Below, in pieces: positions 34,139 through 44,267 of a stretch of DNA of 64,000 bases. The stretch covers positions 1 through 64,000 of the forward strand of contig NZ_JHYO01000003.1 of NCBI RefSeq assembly GCF_000688235.1, in the 5' to 3' direction. A program made the translations under genes and the position numbers. The stretch is from Terasakiella pusilla DSM 6293. GTDB taxonomy: Bacteria > Pseudomonadota > Alphaproteobacteria > Rhodospirillales > Terasakiellaceae. Every line of letters begins with the position of its first letter. Within the stretch, counting starts at the first letter, position 1. The notes beneath the pieces are model-generated. The model saw only the letters and a list, made by a program, of their open reading frames with translations. It made no database searches and had not been told where the DNA came from.

Positions 34139-35962
34139 TTATGCGCCACTCATGGACTTTTCCGAACGTTTACGCACGTGCGGATCAAGGTAGAATTTAC
34201 GCAGACGGATGCTTTCCGGTGTAACTTCCACCAGTTCGTCATCCTGAATATAGGCAATCGCATCTTCCAACGTGATCGGGCGCGGCGGTGTCAAACGAAT
34301 GGCATCGTCTTTACCGGACGCACGGTGGTTGGTCAGCTGCTTGGATTTCAACGGGTTCACTTCAAGGTCAGTGCCTTTCGCATGTTCCCCGATGATCATC
34401 CCCTGATAGACTTTTGTCTGCGGATTGATAAACAGCGGGCCACGGCCTTCCAAGTTCGCCAGTGCATACGCAACAGCCGCCCCATCAACCATAGAGATCA
34501 GAACGCCGTTACGACGCCCCGGGATCGGGCCGGCAAACGGGCCAAAGTGGTGGAACGTACGGGCCATGATGCCTGTCCCGCGGGTTTCTGTCAGGAATTC
34601 ACCGTGATAACCGATCAGGCCACGCGCCGGCGCATGGAAGGTCAAACGGGTTTTACCGCCGCCAGACGGGCGCATTTCCGTCATTTTACCTTTACGGATG
34701 GACAGACTTTCCACAACGATACCGGAGAATTCTTCATCCACATCCACTTGAACTTCTTCAAACGGTTCCAGTTTTTCACCTGTTTCCGGATCAATCTGGA
34801 TCAAAACGCGCGGACGTGAAATCCCCAGCTCGAAACCTTCGCGGCGCATGGTTTCAATGATCACGCCCAACTGAAGTTCGCCACGACCGGCGACTTCAAA
34901 GCTATCAGCGTTTTCGGTTTCAGAAACGGTGATAGCAACGTTGCCTTCTGCTTCGGCAAACAAACGGTCACGGATCATACGAGAGGTAATCTTTTTACCT
35001 TCTTGGCCCGCCAGCGGCGAATCGTTTACAGAGAAGGTCATCGCAAGGGTCGGTGGATCGATCGGCTGGGCCTTCAGCGGCACAGTCAGCGCCGGATCAC
35101 ACAAAGTGTCGGCCACGTTGGCTTTTGTCAGACCCGCAACAGCCACAATGTCACCCGCATGGGCTTCAGTGACCGGTACACGTTCCACACCACGGAAAGA
35201 CAGAAGCTTTGTGATACGCGCTTGTTCAATCGTTTCCCCGTCAACACTCATGGCTTTGAGGTTTTGGTTCACCTTGAAGACACCTGTCTGCACACGACCT
35301 GTCAGGATACGACCCAAGAACGGATCGGATTCCAGTGTCGTTGCCAACATGGAGAACGGCTTCGTGGTATCGCCTTCCGGCTCTTTTACATGCTTGAGGA
35401 TCAGATCAAACAACGGTGTCAGGTCTGTGCGTTCCCCATCCGGTGTTTCAGCCGCCCAGCCATTTTTACCAGAGGCAAACAGGGTCGGGAAGTCGAGCTG
35501 TTCGTCGTTGGCTTCCAGCGCAGAGAACAAATCAAAACATTCGTCCTGCACTTCGTAAGGACGTGCATCCGGACGGTCAGCCTTGTTGACAACAACAATC
35601 GGCTTCAAGCCCAGTTTCAAGGCTTTACCCGTTACGAACTTTGTTTGTGGCATCGGGCCTTCAGCCGCATCCACCAACAAGACCACACCGTCAACCATGG
35701 ACAGGATCCGTTCAACTTCACCACCGAAATCCGCGTGACCCGGTGTATCGACGATGTTGATGCGAACGCCTTCCCATTCAACGGACGTACATTTTGCCAA
35801 AATCGTGATACCGCGTTCTTTTTCGATATCGCCGGAATCCATGACGCGCTCTTCAACACGTTGGTTTTCGCGAAACTGGCCGCTTTGTTTCATAAGTTCA
35901 TCAACCAGCGTCGTCTTGCCGTGGTCAACGTGTGCGATGATCGCAATATTGCGAAGTTCCAT
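34139..35962 (-). CDS. typA: GTPase TypA/BipA
   Basis: Ribosome-associated translational GTPase involved in stress and 50S assembly. The 607-residue protein has the P-loop [15 protein letters not shown] (residues 8-22), [14 protein letters not shown] switch region, [16 protein letters not shown] and [10 protein letters not shown], then domains II and III and the typA-specific C-terminal part. Standard length. It is a single-gene unit with a terminator on the 3' side. Confidence 0.97.
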   Translation of the reverse strand: MELRNIAIIAHVDHGKTTLVDELMKQSGQFRENQRVEERVMDSGDIEKERGITILAKCTSVEWEGVRINIVDTPGHADFGGEVERILSMVDGVVLLVDAAEGPMPQTKFVTGKALKLGLKPIVVVNKADRPDARPYEVQDECFDLFSALEANDEQLDFPTLFASGKNGWAAETPDGERTDLTPLFDLILKHVKEPEGDTTKPFSMLATTLESDPFLGRILTGRVQTGVFKVNQNLKAMSVDGETIEQARITKLLSFRGVERVPVTEAHAGDIVAVAGLTKANVADTLCDPALTVPLKAQPIDPPTLAMTFSVNDSPLAGQEGKKITSRMIRDRLFAEAEGNVAITVSETENADSFEVAGRGELQLGVIIETMRREGFELGISRPRVLIQIDPETGEKLEPFEEVQVDVDEEFSGIVVESLSIRKGKMTEMRPSGGGKTRLTFHAPARGLIGYHGEFLTETRGTGIMARTFHHFGPFAGPIPGRRNGVLISMVDGAAVAYALANLEGRGPLFINPQTKVYQGMIIGEHAKGTDLEVNPLKSKQLTNHRASGKDDAIRLTPPRPITLEDAIAYIQDDELVEVTPESIRLRKFYLDPHVRKRSEKSMSGA

Positions 35963-36111
35963 AACTTTGATCCTGAGAAGGGGAATTTAAAATTTGGGGC
36001 GGAATATACGCTTATTGAGGAAAACAGCAAGCGTTCATATTAGACCCTACATTGTATCGGTGGATAAAAAGTCTTTGTAAAAGTCGTCACCCACCTATTT
36101 GCGAGAAATAA

Positions 36112-36147
36112 AAAACCCCTTCAAAAGAAATCCTTTGAAGGGGTTTT
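36112..36147. terminator. Terminator between the sugar kinase gene and typA
   Basis: AAAACCCCTTCAAA (36112-36125) and TTTGAAGGGGTTTT (36134-36147), a perfect 14-bp stem with an 8-nt loop; T-rich on both sides. It ends the minus-strand kinase transcript. Confidence 0.9.
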
Positions 36148-36161
36148 ATAATTCATTTTTT

Positions 36162-37157
36162 CTATTGTGACAGTGCCTTACCAGCAAGGTCTGCCAGATT
36201 TGCTTCTGGGCGCGCACCATAGTGACTAATCACTTCTGCCGCACAGATGGACCCTAAACGGGCACATGTTCCCATATCAAATTCTTTGGTGTAGCCAAAC
36301 AGGAAGCCCGCTGCATACGCATCACCGGCCCCTGTTGTATCGACAACCTGTGCCACCGGTTCGCAATCCACCACATGAATTTCATTACCGGAAATCACGA
36401 CCGAGCCTTTTTCCCCGCGCGTCAACACGGCAACGCTGCATTTGTCACGCACACACTGAAGAGCTGCATCAAAGCTATCTACTTCATAAAGGGATTTGAT
36501 CTCGTCTTCATTGGCAAACAGAATATCCACATGATGTTCCACCAAATCCTGAAAAGACTTGCGGTGGCGATCCACACAAAATGCATCTGACAGGCTGAGG
36601 GCAACCTGACGATCTGCTTTATGGGCGGCCATAGACGCTTTCAAGAAAGCTTCTTTGGCATGATCCGGATCCCACAAATAGCCTTCAAGATAGGTCACGG
36701 CCCCACGGGCAATGTAATCAGGGTCAATGTCATCCGGTGTCAGATTGACGCACGCCCCCAAGAAAGTATTCATGGTGCGTTGAGCATCTTCAGTCACCAA
36801 GATCAGGCAACGCGCCGTGCTTGGCCCATCAGTTGCCAGCTTGGAAGAAAAATCAACACCCGCCGCTTTGATATCATGAGCAAAGATTTTACCCAGACCG
36901 TCCTCTTTTACCTTACCGATAAAAGCTGATTTTGCGCCTAGATTTGCCAGACAAGCAATCGTATTGGCAGCGGACCCGCCGGAACATTCAACGCCCGGAC
37001 CCATCTGGTCATATAATCTATCCGCTTGTGTTGCATCAATCAGGGACATGCTGCCTTTGTTCAGGCCATGTTCCGTCAAAAATGCATCATCCGACTTGCT
37101 CAACACGTCTACAATCGCATTGCCAATGCCGATGACGTCAAAATCTACATTCGACAT
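36162..37157 (-). CDS. PfkB-family carbohydrate kinase, adenosine kinase-like
   Basis: Phosphorylates a ribo-type substrate with ATP; sequence is closest in character to adenosine kinase. The 331-residue protein begins FDVIGIGNAIVDVLSKSDDAF, has the substrate site SGGSAANTIACLANLG, and the PfkB catalytic motif VVDTTGAGDAYAAGFLFGY with the base Asp near residue 285. Single gene with upstream and downstream terminators. The substrate (adenosine versus another nucleoside or sugar) is inferred from family resemblance only. Confidence 0.9.
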   Translation of the reverse strand: MSNVDFDVIGIGNAIVDVLSKSDDAFLTEHGLNKGSMSLIDATQADRLYDQMGPGVECSGGSAANTIACLANLGAKSAFIGKVKEDGLGKIFAHDIKAAGVDFSSKLATDGPSTARCLILVTEDAQRTMNTFLGACVNLTPDDIDPDYIARGAVTYLEGYLWDPDHAKEAFLKASMAAHKADRQVALSLSDAFCVDRHRKSFQDLVEHHVDILFANEDEIKSLYEVDSFDAALQCVRDKCSVAVLTRGEKGSVVISGNEIHVVDCEPVAQVVDTTGAGDAYAAGFLFGYTKEFDMGTCARLGSICAAEVISHYGARPEANLADLAGKALSQ

Positions 37158-37297
37158 GATCTACTCTCCCGAGGTTAACTCTTTGAGGCGCAGTATAGGG
37201 AGATTGACCCAGACAACAAGCACAATCCACTGTTTTTTAAGTTGTTTCCTTCGCCCGAACGCGTATCATGAGAAAAATGTTAAAAATTTGAGGGAAA

Positions 37298-39532
37298 ATG
37301 GCTCGTACAAGGGACATATCCAGAAAAATGAAAAACGGATTTTTTCTATCCGTTATCTCCGGCTTTATCCTTTTTATCGGTTGGTTGGCCTACAACACCA
37401 CTTACCAAGACCTCAGTAAACAATATAGCGTCCACCTCTCTGACAAATCACAACTTTTCAGAAGCTACCTGAAAGGGGAGCTTGATAAGGTGCAACTCGT
37501 CGCGGATATGCTGTCGCGCCACCCCGTCTTACAAAACACTTTACAGACATCCCTTCAACCGACCAGCCTTGAACAGACAAACCTTTTTCTGCAAAGCACC
37601 AATGATCGCTTAAAAACAGCCGACATCTTTATCATGGATCGCTCCGGCCTAACCGTTGCTGCCAGTAACTTTAATAAAGACACAAGCTTCATCGGCAAAA
37701 ACTATGCCTTTCGCCCTTATTTTACCCAAGCCCTGAGCAAACAGAAGGGACAATTTCTCGCCATCGGGGTGACATCCAAAAAGCTGGGGTTCTATGTCTC
37801 GCGCGCAATTATGTTGAACGGGCAGACCCTCGGCATTGTGGTCGTCAAAATCGATCTTGATCAGTTGCATCATCTGACTCAGGATTTAAAGGGCGACTTT
37901 GCCTTAATGGACAACAAGAACATTTTGTTCTTTAGTTCCAACGACAATTACACCCTGAAATCGATCGGCACCATCTCCGCCAAAGACCGCTTGGAAATTA
38001 CCCGCACCCGGCAATATCCCATCACCCGGATTGTCCCGATCGATATTAAAAGCTCTGCCGGCAACATTCTCGACGCCAAGACCGTTAGTATTTTCGGACA
38101 TAGATACCTCTCTCAAAATACTTACATTCAGGAAACCGACTGGTCGATCCTGATGTTCAGCCCTTTAATGAAGATTGAAAGAACATCCCTGACCAACTCA
38201 ATTCTGGTCAGTGCCGTTGGCTTTATCATCTTCATCGCGTTTTACACCATGTATAAACGCCGCATCGATAACGAACGACTTCAAACCATTGTTGAGAACC
38301 TACCCAGCGGAGTCACCCTGTTTGATGAAGACCTTAAGTTATTGATTTGCAATGATAAATTAAAAGAACTTCTGGAATTTCCCGATACTCTTTTTCAAGA
38401 CAGACATACCAAGCTGGAAGATCTGCTGCGCTATAATGCCGAACGTGGCGAATATGGCGAAGGTGACCCGATTGAATTGACGAAACAAGCGATGCATCGC
38501 ACCCAACTGCGCAAAGACCATGTCTTTGAACGCACCCGCCCCAACGGCACCGTCTTGGAAGTTCGCGGCAAATGGTTACGCAACGCCTTTGTCACCACCT
38601 ACACCGATATTACTGAACGCAAAAAAGCCGAGGAAGAAGCAAAACGCAACGCCTCTTACCTGCAAGCCTTGCTGCAAAATCTGGATCAGGGCGTCACGGT
38701 CATCGATGAAAAGCTCAATATCGTTTATTGGAACAAGGCGTTTTTTAAATTATTGGACCTGCCCGATAGCTTGATGAAACCCGTCATGAAGTATGACGAC
38801 CTGATCCGCTACAATGCCAAGCGTGGGGAATATGGTCCGGGGGATATTGAACAACATGTCCAAACACGGGTACAGGCTTCCTTGAAGTTCGAGCCACACC
38901 ATTTCGAACGCACACGGCCAGACGGGCGCACCCTTGAAGTCACCGGCAAACCCTTAAAAATCAACGGACAATCTTTCGGTTTTATCACCACTTATGTGGA
39001 TATTACCGAACATAAACGCATGGCCAGCCGCCTGCGCGAAATGGCAAATACCGATGTGTTGACCGAGCTTTATAACCGTCGTTATTTCACCACACTTTTA
39101 ACCCGCGAAATTAAACGCTGTGAACGTACGGGTCATGCCTTGTCTGTTCTGTTGCTGGATCTTGACCACTTTAAATCCGTCAATGACAGATTCGGACACA
39201 ATATCGGGGATTTGACCTTAAAAAGTTTTGCCAAGACCTGTAAGGGAGAATTGCGCGACATTGATATCATGGGCCGATTGGGCGGGGAAGAGTTCGGCAT
39301 CTACCTGCCGGAAACCGGACGCGACGGCGCCTTTATCCTGGCCGAACGTATCCGCGAAGCCATCGGAAAAATGGAATTGCGTGACGAAAACGACACCCCC
39401 TTCCACATCACCGTGTCTATCGGGGTTTGCGTCTATGACAGTATGTTTGATGAACGCATGGAAGACCTGATTAAACGCGCAGATAAAACCCTCTATCGCG
39501 CCAAATCACAGGGGCGCAACCGCGTCTGTTAA
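37298..39532 (+). CDS. Membrane-bound diguanylate cyclase with tandem PAS domains
   Basis: A 744-residue sensor: membrane helix (about 14-32), a periplasmic double-Cache-type domain (about 35-300, with AASNFNKDTSFIGKNYAFRPYF), second membrane helix (about 302-320), two nearly duplicated PAS-7-type modules (about 335-455 and 460-582), then GGDEF (about 585-744) with RLGGEEF at about residue 662 and the RxxD inhibitory site RDID at 653. The repeats share RYNAxRGEYGxGD (378 and 504) and FERTRPxGxxLEV (about 405 and 530). It should make cyclic di-GMP in response to an extracellular ligand. Ribosome site GAGGGAAA is good. It overlaps the convergent phosphatase gene by 4 bp. Confidence 0.93.
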   Translation: MARTRDISRKMKNGFFLSVISGFILFIGWLAYNTTYQDLSKQYSVHLSDKSQLFRSYLKGELDKVQLVADMLSRHPVLQNTLQTSLQPTSLEQTNLFLQSTNDRLKTADIFIMDRSGLTVAASNFNKDTSFIGKNYAFRPYFTQALSKQKGQFLAIGVTSKKLGFYVSRAIMLNGQTLGIVVVKIDLDQLHHLTQDLKGDFALMDNKNILFFSSNDNYTLKSIGTISAKDRLEITRTRQYPITRIVPIDIKSSAGNILDAKTVSIFGHRYLSQNTYIQETDWSILMFSPLMKIERTSLTNSILVSAVGFIIFIAFYTMYKRRIDNERLQTIVENLPSGVTLFDEDLKLLICNDKLKELLEFPDTLFQDRHTKLEDLLRYNAERGEYGEGDPIELTKQAMHRTQLRKDHVFERTRPNGTVLEVRGKWLRNAFVTTYTDITERKKAEEEAKRNASYLQALLQNLDQGVTVIDEKLNIVYWNKAFFKLLDLPDSLMKPVMKYDDLIRYNAKRGEYGPGDIEQHVQTRVQASLKFEPHHFERTRPDGRTLEVTGKPLKINGQSFGFITTYVDITEHKRMASRLREMANTDVLTELYNRRYFTTLLTREIKRCERTGHALSVLLLDLDHFKSVNDRFGHNIGDLTLKSFAKTCKGELRDIDIMGRLGGEEFGIYLPETGRDGAFILAERIREAIGKMELRDENDTPFHITVSIGVCVYDSMFDERMEDLIKRADKTLYRAKSQGRNRVC

Positions 39533-40017
39533 TCTGGTGATTTACCCAGATACCCTGTCTCGATATCACGCAACAAACCTTTTGAAGCTTCCTCGATCAG
39601 ATCCAGCACATAGTCAAAACCGGACGGCCCGCCATAATACGGGTCCGGCACTTCTTCTTCCGGGCTGTTGGGGTCGAAGCTTAAAAACATATGTAGGCGA
39701 TCTTCATAACCGGACGGGGCAATCTGTTGCAGGTTCGCGTAATTTGACCGATCCATCGCCAGCACATAATCAAAGGTGATAAAATCTTTCGGTTTCACCT
39801 GACGGCCGCGTAAATCCGATAGGTCAATGCCACGTTCAAGGGCGGCTTTTTGCGCCCGTTCATCCGGCGGGCTGCCCACATGCCAGCTTCCGGTGCCCGC
39901 AGAATCGGTCAGAATTTCACCCGCCAATCCTTTTTTAGCGACGAGATCCCGAAAAACGCCTTCCGCACTGGGTGAGCGACAGATATTGCCTAAACAGACG
40001 AATAGAACTTTGACCAC
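39529..40017 (-). CDS. Low-molecular-weight protein-tyrosine phosphatase
   Basis: Dephosphorylates phosphotyrosine or related targets. The 162-residue protein shows the P-loop VCLGNICRSPSAEG with catalytic C8 and R14 and the general acid in PDPYYGG. I start at GTG 40017 with AAGGGGAAGG upstream; the open frame runs much further upstream but that part does not match the family. Gene order (diguanylate cyclase and phosphatase convergent, sirtuin divergent) gives no functional clue. Confidence 0.93.
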   Translation of the reverse strand: MVKVLFVCLGNICRSPSAEGVFRDLVAKKGLAGEILTDSAGTGSWHVGSPPDERAQKAALERGIDLSDLRGRQVKPKDFITFDYVLAMDRSNYANLQQIAPSGYEDRLHMFLSFDPNSPEEEVPDPYYGGPSGFDYVLDLIEEASKGLLRDIETGYLGKSPD

Positions 40018-40077
40018 AGACCTTCCCCTTCTTGTTATTTTTTCATAATATGGGGCGTATTTTGAAAGGGCGCAACC

Positions 40078-40806
40078 ATGAACAGACGAATTGATCCAAA
40101 CGGCACCATTGTCATCCTGACAGGGGCGGGAATTTCGCGAGAATCCGGTCTGGATACCTTCCGCTGTGAAGGTGGCATCTGGGCACAAGTCGATCTGGAA
40201 GATGTCGCCACCCCCGAAGGCTTTCAACGCAATCCAAAGATGGTGCAAGACTTTTACAACGCCCGACGCGCCCAATTGGTTGAGGAAAAACCCCAACCCA
40301 ACCCCGGCCATCTTGCCCTTGCCAAACTGGAGCGTGACTGGCCCGGACGTGTCCTGATTGTGACGCAAAACATCGATAATCTGCACGAAGAAGCCGGCAA
40401 TAAAAATATCATCCATATGCATGGGGAGCTGTTGAAAATCACCTGCACCCAGTGCGACAGCGTGCGCCCGTGGGACCAAGACCTGCATATCGATACGTCC
40501 TGTCCGAGTTGCCACAACATCGGCACCTTACGCCCCCATGTGGTCTGGTTTGGTGAAATGCCCCTGCAAATGGAAGAGATTTACGACGCATTGGAAGATG
40601 CCGACCTGTTTATGTCCATCGGCACCTCCGGCAATGTCTATCCCGCTGCGGGCTTTGTGCAAGCGGTCAAGCAAATGGGGGGGTGCCATAGTGTGGAACT
40701 GAACCTCGATCCCTCCAACGGGGCGACCTTGTTTGATGAAACGGTCTATGGTCCGGCAAGTGAAGTTGTCCCCGCCTATGTGGATGCCCTGTTAAAGAAT
40801 GGATGA
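40078..40806 (+). CDS. cobB: Sirtuin NAD-dependent deacylase
   Basis: Removes acyl groups from lysines using NAD. The 242-residue protein has [16 protein letters not shown] (15-30), [11 protein letters not shown], the catalytic His in HMHGEL (H115), and a zinc knuckle with Cys 123, 126, 142 and 145. The YNAR pattern (Y60, R63) matches class III sirtuins such as E. coli CobB and human SIRT5, which also remove succinyl and malonyl groups. That would fit a cell with much acyl-CoA flux, but is inference. It overlaps the next gene by 8 bp. Confidence 0.93.
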   Translation: MNRRIDPNGTIVILTGAGISRESGLDTFRCEGGIWAQVDLEDVATPEGFQRNPKMVQDFYNARRAQLVEEKPQPNPGHLALAKLERDWPGRVLIVTQNIDNLHEEAGNKNIIHMHGELLKITCTQCDSVRPWDQDLHIDTSCPSCHNIGTLRPHVVWFGEMPLQMEEIYDALEDADLFMSIGTSGNVYPAAGFVQAVKQMGGCHSVELNLDPSNGATLFDETVYGPASEVVPAYVDALLKNG

Positions 40807-41371
40807 TCTGCTTGCCGACATTCGCGCCTGCCACATTTGTGCCGACCTGCCGTTAGGTCCACGCCCAATTATTCGGGCACAAACATCGGCAAAAATTCTC
40901 ATCATCGGGCAAGCACCGGGCACCAAGGTTCACGAAACCGGCGTGCCGTGGAACGACCCATCCGGGGATCGGTTGCGCGACTGGATGGGCCTTGCGCCGG
41001 ATCAGTTTTATGACGACAGCACCATTGCCATTATGCCCATGGGATTATGTTACCCCGGCAAGATCGAAAAAGGCGGGGATAAGCCGCCACGTCCTGAATG
41101 TGCGCCTGCCTGGCATCAAAAGGTCTTGGATGAATTGGTCAATATCAAGCTGACGTTGCTGGTCGGATCATACGCCCAAGCCTATTATCTGGGTAAAAGA
41201 CGTCATAAAACCATGACAGACACCATTCGGCACTGGCAGGATTATCGCAGGGACAATCTGTTTGTGCTGCCCCATCCCAGCTGGCGCGTCACCAATTTGA
41301 TACAGAAAAACCCCTGGCTTTCGACAGAGGTTTTTCCGCAGTTAAAACAGGATGTGCGCGCACTTATTTAA
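40799..41371 (+). CDS. Uracil-DNA glycosylase superfamily protein, probable Fe-S type
   Basis: A 190-residue protein with UDG motifs ILIIGQAPG (motif 1, about 33-41) and LPHPSWR (motif 2). Four cysteines, C11-x2-C14 and C84-x16-C101, match the 4Fe-4S pattern of family 4 UDGs, although the rest is divergent and the length is at the short end. It should excise uracil or a related base from DNA, but its substrate is not certain. Start overlaps the sirtuin stop by 8 bp, so they are translationally coupled. Its stop overlaps gshB (convergent) by 8 bp. Confidence 0.8.
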   Translation: MDDLLADIRACHICADLPLGPRPIIRAQTSAKILIIGQAPGTKVHETGVPWNDPSGDRLRDWMGLAPDQFYDDSTIAIMPMGLCYPGKIEKGGDKPPRPECAPAWHQKVLDELVNIKLTLLVGSYAQAYYLGKRRHKTMTDTIRHWQDYRRDNLFVLPHPSWRVTNLIQKNPWLSTEVFPQLKQDVRALI

Positions 41372-42308
41372 GGCGTTTTTCGATCGCATCCCAGATTTTA
41401 GCTTCCAGACACACACCATCAAAGCGGTTGATCTCTTGCAAACCCGTCGGGGAGGTCACGTTGATTTCCGTCATATAGTCGCCAATCACATCGATGCCGA
41501 CAAAGATCAGGTCACGGTCTTTTAAATCCTGCCCGATGCGCGCACAAATTTCGCGTTCACGATCGGTCAATTCGGACTGTGCAGGCTTGCCACCCACATG
41601 CATGTTAGATCGCGCTTCGCCTTCTGCCGGAATACGGTTCAAGGCACCGACAGGTTCCCCATCCACCAAAATGATGCGTTTGTCACCTTTGCGCACATCC
41701 GGTAAATAGGCTTGGATCATAAAGGGTTCCGGGTATTGTTGCTCGAACATTTCCAGCAGGGAATTCAGGTTTTCATCACCCGGTTTCAAGTGGAAAACAC
41801 CCGCCCCGCCATTGCCAAACAACGGCTTCACGATAATATCTTTATGTTGATCACGGAACGCTTCAATCTGTTGTTTGTTGCGCGTGATCATAGTCGGCGG
41901 CATCAAGTCAGGATATTTGGTGACAAACAGTTTTTCCGGCGCGTTGCGCACCTGCATCGGATCATTCACCACAAACGTCTCCGGGTGAATGTGATCCAGC
42001 AAATGGGACGCGGTGATATAGCCCATGTCAAACGGCGGGTCTTGGCGCATCAGGACCACATCCACATCGTCTTTCAAATCAATCCAGTGGGCCTCACCCA
42101 CCTCAAAATGATTGCCTTTTTCACGGCGCAAAGTCAGCGGGCGGGCAAGGGCGATCACCCGACCATCCACCATGGTCAAATCCTGTGCCAGATAATGAAA
42201 CAGGCTATAGCCGCGTTTCTGGGCTTCCAGCCCCATGACGAAAGTAGAGTCTCCATTGATATCAATGGATTCAATCGGGTCCATCTGGATAGCGACACGC
42301 AATGACAT
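41364..42308 (-). CDS. gshB: Glutathione synthetase
   Basis: Joins gamma-glutamylcysteine and glycine using ATP. The 314-residue ATP-grasp protein opens [20 protein letters not shown], with [21 protein letters not shown], the ATP-grasp [21 protein letters not shown] and [18 protein letters not shown]. Length is normal. It is downstream of the yraN-BON-sirB1 string on the same strand, an arrangement common in alphaproteobacteria. Confidence 0.97.
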   Translation of the reverse strand: MSLRVAIQMDPIESIDINGDSTFVMGLEAQKRGYSLFHYLAQDLTMVDGRVIALARPLTLRREKGNHFEVGEAHWIDLKDDVDVVLMRQDPPFDMGYITASHLLDHIHPETFVVNDPMQVRNAPEKLFVTKYPDLMPPTMITRNKQQIEAFRDQHKDIIVKPLFGNGGAGVFHLKPGDENLNSLLEMFEQQYPEPFMIQAYLPDVRKGDKRIILVDGEPVGALNRIPAEGEARSNMHVGGKPAQSELTDREREICARIGQDLKDRDLIFVGIDVIGDYMTEINVTSPTGLQEINRFDGVCLEAKIWDAIEKRLK

Positions 42309-42424
42309 AGCTGTTCCTTAACAAAAACATTTGAGTGATGCCAGATATAGCCCAGGACGTGATCTTTCGCCAGTGCTTGATCGCAAAATTGCCTCACACC
42401 TGTGTAAAGCCAGCAAAAAGCCGT

Positions 42425-43258
42425 CTAATCTGACAACGCCCCTTCCAAATCGGCGATAATATGACGGGTATGGCGTTTGGTATTTTCATCCTCGGTGTGC
42501 AGCAACGCCTGTTTTAAATCCGCCACCGCTTGCGCCAATTGTCCGATCCGTGCTTTTAACAACCCGCTTTCACGCCAAAAAGCCGCGGAGTCTGCTTCCA
42601 AGAGGATCAGGATGTGCAACACCTCCAACGCCTCCTGTGTTTGCTCACAGCGCAAAAAATGCGATTTAATGGCATTTAGGTGGCGGATAAACACCGTTTT
42701 GGGGCTAAGCTCTTGATAATACTGCGGCCCCAATTCCACATCGGCCCCACCAATGACCTTGAGAAACTGGCGCAGGTCAACGGCTTCCAGCTCCAAAACA
42801 CCGGCAAACGGATCAAAAATAATCCGGTTTGGCCCCTCTTCCACCCGGATCAGGCAATGGGCGGGGAAGTTCAGCACATCGGCTTTTAAGCCGCAGTGAT
42901 GTAAACAATAAAGATAGATAAACCCCAGCCCCATTGCGGTTCCACAGCCTGTTTTCAGGATGGAAAACAGGTTCATATGATCCAGATCATCATAGGCGTC
43001 TTCATCACCATGAAAATCGTTTTCCCCCACCATATAGGCCCGCAACACAGCAACTTTATCAGTCAAGCGCTGATCCGCAGACAGATCGGTCTTGAGCCCT
43101 TCTGCAAGTTCGTGGAGTTTCAACAATCCGTCTTCGATCTTTGCGGAAGGACGCAGCGCCTTGGAGACCAAAGCAAAGGCGCGGGCATAGTCAAAGTCCT
43201 GATCGGACTGTGTTGATAAGGCTTCAAATCCCGTAATAAGACTGTGGGGCAGGCTCAT
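42425..43258 (-). CDS. SirB1-type transglutaminase-like/TPR protein
   Basis: A 277-residue protein of the SirB1 (transglutaminase-like core plus tetratricopeptide) family. The conserved FSILKTGCGTAMGLGFIYLYCLHHCGLKADVLNFPAHCLIRVE region is represented here by short pieces such as GCGTAMGLGFIYLY and NFPAHCLIRV; a TPR-like helical tail (about 190-277) follows. Function is not established in general. Its start overlaps the BON lipoprotein stop (ATGA), so it is coupled. Confidence 0.85.
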   Translation of the reverse strand: MSLPHSLITGFEALSTQSDQDFDYARAFALVSKALRPSAKIEDGLLKLHELAEGLKTDLSADQRLTDKVAVLRAYMVGENDFHGDEDAYDDLDHMNLFSILKTGCGTAMGLGFIYLYCLHHCGLKADVLNFPAHCLIRVEEGPNRIIFDPFAGVLELEAVDLRQFLKVIGGADVELGPQYYQELSPKTVFIRHLNAIKSHFLRCEQTQEALEVLHILILLEADSAAFWRESGLLKARIGQLAQAVADLKQALLHTEDENTKRHTRHIIADLEGALSD

Positions 43259-43875
43259 TTAGCATTTGCCGTTTTGGGTTGCTCTTTAAACATGGATTTA
43301 CGCGGTTTAATTTGAACGTGGCTCACCACTTTGCGCACATAAGGCATGGATTTGGCGTGGCGGATAAAACGATTTAATTCCGCCGGGCTTTGCGCCATAC
43401 CGGTGACATAGACGACCCCGCCCTGAATGGAATATTTATAGTTAATTTCCATCAATTGCGGGTCAAACGTCGTTGCGGTGTACAGTTTTGCGCTAATCCA
43501 TGTGTCATAGGCGAAATCCTGCATATCGCTTTCTTTTTTCAACAGAATCTCGTTGTAGACATCCTTGACACCTTCCACCAGCCAGACCAGAGCGATGGCT
43601 TGGGCGCGTTGTTCTTCGGTTTCCACACTCCCTGTCACCATGGCATTGCCATTATAGACAATCACGGTCAAATCAGAGGCGAAAGTGAGATCAGCCCCCG
43701 CCCATTTTGCGATGATATCGGCCTTAAGCGAATAATCATTGGCCGCCCCGTCAAGGCCGCGTTCTTCCATCGCCATGGAGCCCGCTGTCGTCCCTGCCGT
43801 CACCAACATGCCAACGGGCGTACAGGAAACCAGAACCAAACCAAGAAGAAGAAAAGCAGATAAACGCTGTGTCAT
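43255..43875 (-). CDS. BON-domain lipoprotein
   Basis: A 206-residue secreted protein with lipobox LVSC (about residue 18) and two BON domains (about 50-110 and 120-190; DLTVIVYNGNAMVTGSVE and KYSIQGGVVYVTGMAQSP are typical). BON domains bind phospholipid surfaces and stabilise the outer membrane. It resembles the DolP/OsmY group. It is flanked and coupled by four-base overlaps to yraN and sirB1. Confidence 0.9.
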   Translation of the reverse strand: MTQRLSAFLLLGLVLVSCTPVGMLVTAGTTAGSMAMEERGLDGAANDYSLKADIIAKWAGADLTFASDLTVIVYNGNAMVTGSVETEEQRAQAIALVWLVEGVKDVYNEILLKKESDMQDFAYDTWISAKLYTATTFDPQLMEINYKYSIQGGVVYVTGMAQSPAELNRFIRHAKSMPYVRKVVSHVQIKPRKSMFKEQPKTANAK

Positions 43876-44237
43876 GTCTCGTCAAACCAGGCATTTTTTA
43901 GATGTTGAGGCCATCGCGATGTGGAAATCGCCAAAAAATCAAATCGGATTTCCAGCCCACAATAACGTGGATTGACAGAAAGAAAAGACTTTGCCGCATT
44001 GAGAATGCGCTTTTGTTGAAAAGGGCTGAGGGCATACAGCGCATCATCCATGTGCGCTCGGCTCTTAACCTCTATAAAAATAAGGGTTTTTCGCTTTCTC
44101 GCAATAATATCGATTTCACCGAAAGGGTTGCGATGATTGCGTTCTAAAATCTTGTAGCCTTTAAGGCGAAGATAGGCGCAGGCCAGATCTTCGCCCCAAA
44201 GTCCAAAACGAAACGCGGTTTTCTTTTCTCTTTCCAT
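43872..44237 (-). CDS. yraN: UPF0102 protein YraN (nuclease-like fold)
   Basis: A 121-residue protein with the PD-(D/E)XK pattern of YraN: WGEDLACAYLRLKGYKILERN, then FGEIDIIARKRKTLIFIEVKSR, with conserved E..D..ExK residues expected of a Holliday-junction-resolvase-type fold. A nuclease activity is assumed, not shown. It is usually next to rsmI and a lipoprotein; here rsmI is not adjacent, and the BON lipoprotein follows with a 4-bp overlap. Confidence 0.93.
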   Translation of the reverse strand: MEREKKTAFRFGLWGEDLACAYLRLKGYKILERNHRNPFGEIDIIARKRKTLIFIEVKSRAHMDDALYALSPFQQKRILNAAKSFLSVNPRYCGLEIRFDFLAISTSRWPQHLKNAWFDET

Positions 44238-44267
44238 CCTTTGACTATGGAAAGATCAGCGCCCTTC

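Noticed and set aside
35003-36043. 346-codon frame antisense to typA
   Set aside because: Fully overlaps a conserved essential-type gene and lacks protein-like features.
40018-40515. N-terminal extension of the phosphatase frame
   Set aside because: Overlaps the sirtuin gene and does not match the phosphatase family; GTG 40017 with a good ribosome site explains the start.
40078-41371. Antiphage defence pair (sirtuin plus nuclease-like protein)
   Set aside because: The sirtuin is a canonical CobB with a zinc knuckle and the partner is a UDG-fold protein; no defence-type fusion domains or neighbours.
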